Below, piece after piece: positions 5,608 to 9,426 of a stretch of DNA of 9,426 nucleotides (position 1 is its first letter; each line of letters starts with the position of its first letter). Where the stretch lies: assembly GCA_937934775.1 (NCBI GenBank), contig CALGYL010000268.1:1-9426 (forward strand). Reading direction: 5' to 3'. A program made the position numbers and the translations under genes. Below the pieces are notes generated by a model that was given only the letters and a program-made list of their open reading frames with translations, had not been told where the DNA came from and did no database searches. Origin of the DNA: an uncultured Clostridia bacterium. Lineage in GTDB: Bacteria > Bacillota > Clostridia > Christensenellales > Aristaeellaceae.

Positions 5608-6258
5608 TCATCCCTCCGTTTCGAAGATGGAGCGGATCTTGCTCTCCAGCGCCCGGGCGAACGCATCCTGCCCTTCGCGGGTGATGTGGATGGCGTCCAT
5701 CGGCCAGGGAGAGGCGAATTTTGCGGCATCAAGGAATTCGCAGCCTGTCAAGGTCGCGATGCGGTGGTATTCGCGCGCAAAATTCCGGGAAATCGCGGCG
5801 GACTTCGGGCCGAAGGCGTCGCCAAACATGCGCTTTTCCACATCGTCCGCGATCAGGATGGGGGCGACCAGCAGGATTTTGGACGGCTTGCCATCCGGGC
5901 CTACCGCATACTGTCTGGACAGCTCTACCATCCGCTGCGCGCACTGGGCGATGGTAAAGGCATTCATGGAGAAGCGCGCTTTGGTATCGTTGGTGCCCAG
6001 CATGATCACAACAAGATCCAGCGGGTTGTGGCTCATCAGGCAGGGCGGCAGGTACTTCATGCCGTTTTTATGGCCGCCCTCGGTGGGGTCGTCGTGGATG
6101 AACGTGCGGCCGTTGAGGCCTTCCTCGATGACCCTGTATCCGTCGCCCAGAAAGGAAGCCAGCCGCATCGTCCAGCGCGTTTCGTCGTCGAAACGGCCGG
6201 TGTCAAAGTCGTAGCCGTAGGTGTTGGAGTCGCCAAAGCAGAGGATTCTCCGTTTCAT
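5608..6258 (-). CDS. SGNH/GDSL hydrolase (arylesterase-like)
   Basis: A 216-residue cytoplasmic esterase with no signal peptide. Block I is FGDSNTYG with nucleophile Ser11; block II is EEGLNGRT (45-52); block III is MLGTND with Asn90; block V is DAIH with Asp188 and His191. The arrangement and the IEEGLNGRTF and SHNPLDLVVIMLGTND segments resemble the arylesterase/acyltransferase branch of SGNH hydrolases, which cleave short acyl esters. The natural substrate is unknown. ATG 6258 has GGAGGG (6270-6265) 6 nt upstream and an extended -10 promoter just beyond. It is the first gene of an operon with the alcohol dehydrogenase, which suggests joint handling of an ester and its alcohol or aldehyde product; this is inference. 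Confidence 0.92.
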   Translation of the reverse strand: MKRRILCFGDSNTYGYDFDTGRFDDETRWTMRLASFLGDGYRVIEEGLNGRTFIHDDPTEGGHKNGMKYLPPCLMSHNPLDLVVIMLGTNDTKARFSMNAFTIAQCAQRMVELSRQYAVGPDGKPSKILLVAPILIADDVEKRMFGDAFGPKSAAISRNFAREYHRIATLTGCEFLDAAKFASPWPMDAIHITREGQDAFARALESKIRSIFETEG

Positions 6259-6276
6259 CTCAATCCCTCCCGGCGC

Positions 6277-6285
6277 ATTATACCA
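6277..6285 (-). promoter_or_regulatory. Extended -10 promoter for the esterase/dehydrogenase operon
   Basis: The minus strand reads TGGTATAAT, a perfect extended -10 with TATAAT at 6282-6277. No convincing -35 is present at 16-18 bp. Transcription would start near 6270, leaving an unusually short leader of about 12 nt that begins at the ribosome binding site. Confidence 0.6.
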
Positions 6286-6301
6286 TATTTCCCCCGGAGT
6301 G

Positions 6302-6310
6302 TGATATACT
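6302..6310 (+). promoter_or_regulatory. Possible extended -10 promoter for the RNA methyltransferase gene
   Basis: TGATATACT fits an extended -10, but no good -35 precedes it. Its last two bases overlap the left end of the inverted-repeat element at 6309. If used, the transcript would carry the whole element as a 5' leader of about 180 nt. Confidence 0.35.
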
Positions 6311-6474
6311 GGTAGTCCATCAACTACAGAAGTTTCGTTTGCGGTGGCCCTTTTCGCCCCTGACGGTGACGCTCTCCGCTTGAAATAGCGCTGCTATTCC
6401 TGCGCTCCGGCTCCTTGCCAGGAACGAAAATTGCTCACCGGAATTCATAACTTCTGTAGTGCATGGACTGCCAG
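6309..6474. mobile_element. MITE-like inverted-repeat element (166 bp)
   Basis: The two ends are inverted repeats of 26 bp with 22 matches: CTGG, AGTCCAT and CTACAGAAGTT on the left (6309-6334) match AACTTCTGTAG, ATGGACT and CCAG on the right (6449-6474), with 1-nt and 3-nt mismatched gaps. The inner 11 bp are perfect, and the core alone would be 136 bp (6324-6459). No reading frame of note lies inside. The size, long terminal inverted repeats and intergenic position fit a miniature inverted-repeat transposable element or a structured intergenic repeat. No target-site duplication is obvious, and no second copy is in the window, so mobility is inference. Confidence 0.6.
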
Positions 6475-6496
6475 AGGAAAGAAATGGGGCGAACAA

Positions 6497-7795
6497 ATGG
6501 TGTTTCAGGCGGAATGGATCGAGGCGATGCGGGGCCTCCTAGGCGAGGAATTCGAGGCGTTTTTCGCGGCCATGAATGAGGAAGCCGCGCTGGCGCTCCG
6601 CCTGAACGCGCTCCGGGATGGCGCGGAAACGCCGCGGGCGGGGGAGCGCATCCCCTGGTCGCCTTATGGGCGCTACCTATGCGCGGAGGATTCCATCAAG
6701 ACCGGCAGCGACATCGCCCACGCGGCGGGCGTCTACTACATGCAGGAAGCCAGCGCCCAGGCGCCTGCGGAGGTGCTGAACCCGAAACCGGGCGAAGTGG
6801 TACTGGATCTGTGCGCCGCCCCGGGCGGCAAGGCATCCCAGTTGGCGGGGAAGATGGGCGGTTGCGGCGCGCTGGTGGCCAACGAGATCGACTTTGCCCG
6901 CGCAAAGGCATTGTCGGGCAATCTGGAGCGGCTGGGCGTCCGGAACGCGGCGGTGACCTGCGAATCGCCCGACCGGCTCGCGGGCCGCTGGCTGGACACA
7001 TTCGACGCGGTGCTGGTGGATGCGCCCTGCTCCGGCGAGGGCATGTTCCGGCGGGACCCGGATGCCCGGAACGCCTGGACGCCCGGCAGCCCCGCCGGAT
7101 GTGCCGCGCGGCAGGCGAAGATTCTGTCAAGCGCCGCGCGCATGGTGAAGCCGGGCGGGCGGCTGACCTATTCCACCTGCACGTTCAATGAATTTGAAAA
7201 CGAGGGCGCGATCCGGGAATTTCTCAAGGCGCACCCGGAATTCTCCCCGGTGGATTTTGCGCTGGAAGGCATCGGGAAATCCGAAAACGGCATGCTGCGG
7301 CTGTGTCCCCACAAACTCCGGGGCGACGGGCACTTTGTGGCGCTACTAAAGCGGGCGGGGGAGGCGGAGCGCGCGGACCCGCGCAACCCGGGGCGTCTTC
7401 CCCCGGCGCTACTGGAAGCGCTGCCCGGCAAATGGCCGGAGGCGCTTCATGGGTGGGCGGCCGAGGATGCGGGCGGCATGGTGGACGCGCTACCGCCGGA
7501 GATGCCCGTTCTGGACGGCTTGAAGGCGCTCAGGCGAGGCCTCCGGCTGTGCGAGATGCGGGGTTACGTCAAACCCGATCACGCGCTGGCCATGGCCTTT
7601 CCTCCGGCTTTCTACGACCGGCGGGTTGTTCTTGAGGATGAGGCTGCCCACGCGTACCTTCGCGGCGAGGCGTTGACCCTGGACGCCCCGGACGGCTGGA
7701 GTCACGTATCCTGGCGCGGTTTTCCGCTGGGGTTTGGCAAGATGAGCCAGGGAACACTAAAAAACCACCTGCCCAAGGGGCTGCGGCTGCGATGA
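6497..7795 (+). CDS. NOL1/NOP2/Sun (RsmF/YebU-like) m5C RNA methyltransferase
   Basis: A 432-residue SAM-dependent methyltransferase that probably forms 5-methylcytosine in rRNA or tRNA. Motif I is VLDLCAAPGGKASQLA (102-117), motif IV VDAPCSGEGMFRRD with Cys178, and motif VI YSTCTFNEFENE with the catalytic Cys228; both cysteines of the m5C mechanism are present. The C-terminal part (about 290-432), ending with GWSHVSWRGFPLGFGKMSQGTLKNHLPKGLRLR, fits the RsmF-type RNA-binding extension, so 16S rRNA is the likeliest target. The start is uncertain: ATG 6497 is the first in-frame ATG, but only a weak GGGGCG lies before it. The better AGAGGAAAG (6473-6481) is spaced for ATG 6484, which is out of frame. 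An in-frame TTG at 6431 lies inside the inverted-repeat element and is less likely. Confidence 0.92.
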   Translation: MVFQAEWIEAMRGLLGEEFEAFFAAMNEEAALALRLNALRDGAETPRAGERIPWSPYGRYLCAEDSIKTGSDIAHAAGVYYMQEASAQAPAEVLNPKPGEVVLDLCAAPGGKASQLAGKMGGCGALVANEIDFARAKALSGNLERLGVRNAAVTCESPDRLAGRWLDTFDAVLVDAPCSGEGMFRRDPDARNAWTPGSPAGCAARQAKILSSAARMVKPGGRLTYSTCTFNEFENEGAIREFLKAHPEFSPVDFALEGIGKSENGMLRLCPHKLRGDGHFVALLKRAGEAERADPRNPGRLPPALLEALPGKWPEALHGWAAEDAGGMVDALPPEMPVLDGLKALRRGLRLCEMRGYVKPDHALAMAFPPAFYDRRVVLEDEAAHAYLRGEALTLDAPDGWSHVSWRGFPLGFGKMSQGTLKNHLPKGLRLR

Positions 7796-7849
7796 GGGCG
7801 GCGCGTTGAAACCTTGTGGAGGTTCAGAAATGGGTAGGTGCTCCGCGAG

Positions 7850-7874
7850 CCGGGTCGTCACGTGCCCGGTTTTT
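7850..7874 (+). terminator. Terminator for the RNA methyltransferase gene
   Basis: CCGGG (7850-7854) pairs with CCCGG (7865-7869), followed directly by five T (7870-7874), 55 bp after the stop codon. The stem is short, so strength is moderate. Confidence 0.5.
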
Positions 7875-7878
7875 GGGC

Positions 7879-7903
7879 AAAAAAAACGCCCCTCGGGGGC
7901 TTT
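7879..7903 (-). terminator. Terminator for the J-domain gene
   Basis: On the minus strand, AAA-GCCCC-CGA-GGGGC is followed, after one G, by eight T. It starts 17 bp after the J-domain stop codon and is a typical Rho-independent terminator. Together with 7850-7874 it separates two convergent genes. Confidence 0.75.
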
Positions 7904-7919
7904 GGATGGATGCGTTTCA

Positions 7920-8420
7920 TCAGCGTGCGTTCCGCCAGAAGAAGGGGGAACGACGGCTTTTGCTGCGCAGCGCTTCCGCGCTTTCATAGGCGGTCTGATA
8001 CTGCGAGTTGCCCGGCTGCTGCCGCGTGGCGATGCCGAAATACAGGACGGATTTTTCTACTTCGCCCAGCCGGAACAGGACTGCGCCGAAGAGGTAGTTC
8101 CATTCCGCGCTGCGGGTCGCGACACGCATCAGCGCTTGACGCGCGGCGGACAGCTGGCCCAAACCCAGCAGCTTGCGCACGTCCTCAAGCTGTTCGCTCT
8201 CCGGAGAGAGCTGATCCAGCTTGCCGTGGGAAGCACACTGGCTGAGCGCCTCTTCGTAGGCCAGGTTGATCTGGATCATCTTGGACTCCGCCCATAGCCG
8301 CTCCGGACCGTCGGCAAAGCGGTCGGGATGCCACCGGCGCGCCAGATCCCGGTAGGCGCGGCGAACTTCCACGACCGACGCGCTGCGCCCGATGCCCAGT
8401 ACTTCATAGCAATCGGCCAT
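7920..8420 (-). CDS. Small J-domain (DnaJ-like) protein with TPR-like C-terminus
   Basis: A 166-residue protein. Residues 1-60 are a J domain, MADCYEVLGI...RAYRDLARRWHPDRF, with the HPD triad at 31-33 that stimulates DnaK ATPase. No Gly/Phe linker, zinc-finger or substrate-binding domains of true DnaJ follow. Residues 82-155 instead carry helical LLGLGQLSAARQALMR and NYLFGAVLFRLGEVEKSVLYF units that resemble one or two tetratricopeptide repeats. It is therefore a specialised co-chaperone that would bring DnaK to a particular partner, unknown here. ATG 8420 has AGGAGG (8435-8430) 9 nt upstream and a good promoter at 8467-8495; an upstream in-frame TTG at 8450 is less likely. Confidence 0.9.
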   Translation of the reverse strand: MADCYEVLGIGRSASVVEVRRAYRDLARRWHPDRFADGPERLWAESKMIQINLAYEEALSQCASHGKLDQLSPESEQLEDVRKLLGLGQLSAARQALMRVATRSAEWNYLFGAVLFRLGEVEKSVLYFGIATRQQPGNSQYQTAYESAEALRSKSRRSPFFWRNAR

Positions 8421-8466
8421 CTTCGTTCGCCTCCTATCGCGCCAATCCAACCATTATGATAGGGGT

Positions 8467-8495
8467 ATTATACCAGCCGTTTCAGCGCTTGTCCA
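8467..8495 (-). promoter_or_regulatory. Promoter for the J-domain gene
   Basis: On the minus strand, TGGACA (8495-8490) and TATAAT (8472-8467) are 17 bp apart, with TGG before the -10 box as an extended -10. This is the best-formed promoter in the window. Confidence 0.8.
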
Positions 8496-8543
8496 GCCCC
8501 CGCTCGAGTCGTTTGGGCGGCCAGCATAAATATTACAAAACCA

Positions 8544-8586
8544 TTTCGTTTACGTGCGAAAACGTAATACCACAACATGTAGTATT
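8544..8586. promoter_or_regulatory. Overlapping short inverted repeats upstream of the membrane-protein promoter
   Basis: Three small inverted repeats lie just upstream of the -35 at 8590: TTTCG-N8-CGAAA (8544-8561), TTACG-N8-CGTAA (8550-8567) and AATAC-N11-GTATT (8566-8586). The stretch is more AT-rich than its surroundings. A regulator binding region is plausible, but the arms are only 5 bp. Confidence 0.3.
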
Positions 8587-8589
8587 CCC

Positions 8590-8618
8590 TTGCTATTTTG
8601 TGCCGTGCCGGATACAAT
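8590..8618 (+). promoter_or_regulatory. Promoter for the four-cysteine membrane protein
   Basis: TTGCTA (8590-8595) and TACAAT (8613-8618) are separated by 17 bp. Transcription would start near 8625. The leader then contains CGGCA-N5-TGCCG (8632-8646) and, 5 nt later, seven T (8652-8658), which could weaken transcription before the start codon at 8681. Confidence 0.7.
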
Positions 8619-8680
8619 ATATGTATTGAATCGGCAGTTCATGCCGAAGCGTTTTTTTACGAAGGGCGTGTAGCACCATC

Positions 8681-9211
8681 ATGAGGGCACCCGATCGTAG
8701 AAGCATCAAGCAGAAGCCCCGAAAGAACCGCGCCAACAGCGCGGTTGCGCGGTGGCTAATTTTTTGCTTCCCGGCGGGCCTTTTGATGATGTGGAGCGAT
8801 CGCTGCAAGTGGCCCCGTTATGCCAAGTCACTGATCTCGGTGGGTTACGCGGTGCTGCTCCTGGCCATCCTGCTGCCGATGACCCAGCCGCCGGAGCGCG
8901 CGAAGGGCGGCGTCGAGTTGGTCGGCCTCACCCCTGCGCTGGAAGTGCAGGGCCCGCAGATGGCGGAGGATGCGACGCAGTACGAAGCGTACGTGCCGGT
9001 GTATCAGCCGGAAGCCACGCTGTTTGTGGAGCCGACGCCCACGCCAGTGCCCGTTTACGTTTATTGCAACGACGGCGGCGAATATTACCATACGAAGAAT
9101 TGCCGTTTCGTCAAGGCGAACACCCCCAAGGTGACGCTTGCGCAGGCGGTCAACGCGGGCTTCAAACCCTGCAAATCGTGCAAACCGCCCAAGCAGGACG
9201 ATGCGGGCTGA
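8681..9211 (+). CDS. Small membrane protein with Ada-like four-cysteine C-terminal domain
   Basis: A 176-residue protein. A basic N-terminus (residues 1-24, RRSIKQKPRKNR) precedes two hydrophobic segments at about 25-38 and 49-67. A Pro/Thr-rich linker follows (PTPTPVPV, 118-125), then a compact domain, YCNDGGEYYHTKNCRFVK...GFKPCKSC, with Cys129, Cys141, Cys164 and Cys167. The H-x3-C...PC-x2-C pattern resembles the Ada-type zinc-binding module often found at the ends of secreted nucleases and surface proteins, so zinc or another metal is the likely ligand. Which side of the membrane it faces is not certain. ATG 8681 has only a weak AAGGG 14 nt upstream; no better start precedes the first hydrophobic segment. 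Function is unknown. Confidence 0.8.
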   Translation: MRAPDRRSIKQKPRKNRANSAVARWLIFCFPAGLLMMWSDRCKWPRYAKSLISVGYAVLLLAILLPMTQPPERAKGGVELVGLTPALEVQGPQMAEDATQYEAYVPVYQPEATLFVEPTPTPVPVYVYCNDGGEYYHTKNCRFVKANTPKVTLAQAVNAGFKPCKSCKPPKQDDAG

Positions 9212-9237
9212 GTTCCCAACCCCTATGAACAGAAAAC

Positions 9238-9263
9238 AGACGCCCCGCGAAAGCGGGGCGTCT
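9238..9263 (+). terminator. Terminator-type hairpin lacking its U-tract, at the border of repeat copy 2
   Basis: AGACGCCCCGC and GCGGGGCGTCT form a perfect 11-bp stem closed by a GAAA tetraloop, preceded by the A-rich AGAAAACA. It is 27 bp after the membrane-protein stop, where a terminator is expected. The T-run that should follow is replaced by CAGACCATCAA, the beginning of the structured repeat. Confidence 0.7.
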
Positions 9264-9426
9264 CAGACCATCAATAAAGTCCCGTTCTGCTTCATTCGCT
9301 TCCGGCGACCTGTGCGCCGGAAGCGTGTTTCTACTACCAGTGCGCGCACTGGTGGCAGAAACAGTACCAACAGTCAGTGCGCCGCCCGGAAATCCGGCAG
9401 GATTTTAGGCGCACGAAGCGCTTCTT
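9263..9426 (+). repeat. Structured dispersed repeat, copy 2 (cut by window end)
   Basis: This is the same element as 4119-4283, in the same orientation. H1 is at 9297-9325 with an identical 11-bp stem and one loop change. H2 (9327-9362) is better formed than in copy 1: GTTTCT...AGAAAC encloses the perfect 18-nt palindrome ACCAGTGCGCGCACTGGT (9336-9353). H3 is at 9377-9414 with inner stem AAATCC-GGCA-GGATTT, and GAAGCGCTTC lies at 9415-9424. The sequence beyond TTCTT is outside the window. Confidence 0.85.

Noticed and set aside
7830..8297. Plus-strand frame from ATG 7830 with a good GGAGG 7 nt upstream
   Set aside because: It crosses two terminator hairpins and then runs antisense through the J-domain gene, with a low-complexity, unrecognisable product. 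The J-domain protein on the other strand is clear.

Overview
The window reads as GC-rich chromosomal DNA of an uncultured, probably gut-type member of the Bacillota (Clostridia-like). Supporting signs are strong AGGAGG-type ribosome binding sites, several extended -10 promoters (TGNTATAAT or TATACT), an ECF vitamin-transporter S component beside a MocR regulator, and a DUF1638 protein. No phage, CRISPR, rRNA or tRNA genes were recognised. The taxon is inferred from gene content only.

Layout. Positions 1-366 (-) hold the N-terminal part of a DUF1638-type protein with its own promoter. Positions 437-1879 (-) hold a MocR/PdxR-type regulator, divergent from an ECF S component (1981-2568, +). The pair suggests regulated uptake of a vitamin, perhaps vitamin B6. 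An MFS transporter (2516-3700, -) converges on and overlaps the S component. A long non-coding stretch (3701-4429) is full of palindromes and holds copy 1 of a 165-nt structured repeat. Positions 4430-6258 (-) are a two-gene operon: an SGNH esterase, then an iron-dependent alcohol dehydrogenase whose frame is broken by what looks like one missing G. A MITE-like inverted-repeat element (6309-6474) sits in the promoter/leader of an RsmF-like m5C RNA methyltransferase (6497-7795, +). A J-domain/TPR-like protein (7920-8420, -) is divergent from a small membrane protein with a four-cysteine, Ada-like C-terminal domain (8681-9211, +). Copy 2 of the structured repeat (9263-9426) follows that gene's terminator hairpin and runs to the window edge.

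The most interesting content is not protein coding. The two dispersed repeat copies are about 88% identical by hand alignment. They fold into the same three hairpins plus a short palindrome, include a wobble-type stem-preserving change, and each begins exactly where a strong GC-rich hairpin ends, although the two hairpins are unrelated in sequence. Other points of note are a MocR protein with Arg at the expected PLP-lysine position, the dehydrogenase frameshift, and the 26-bp-arm inverted repeat upstream of the RNA methyltransferase.
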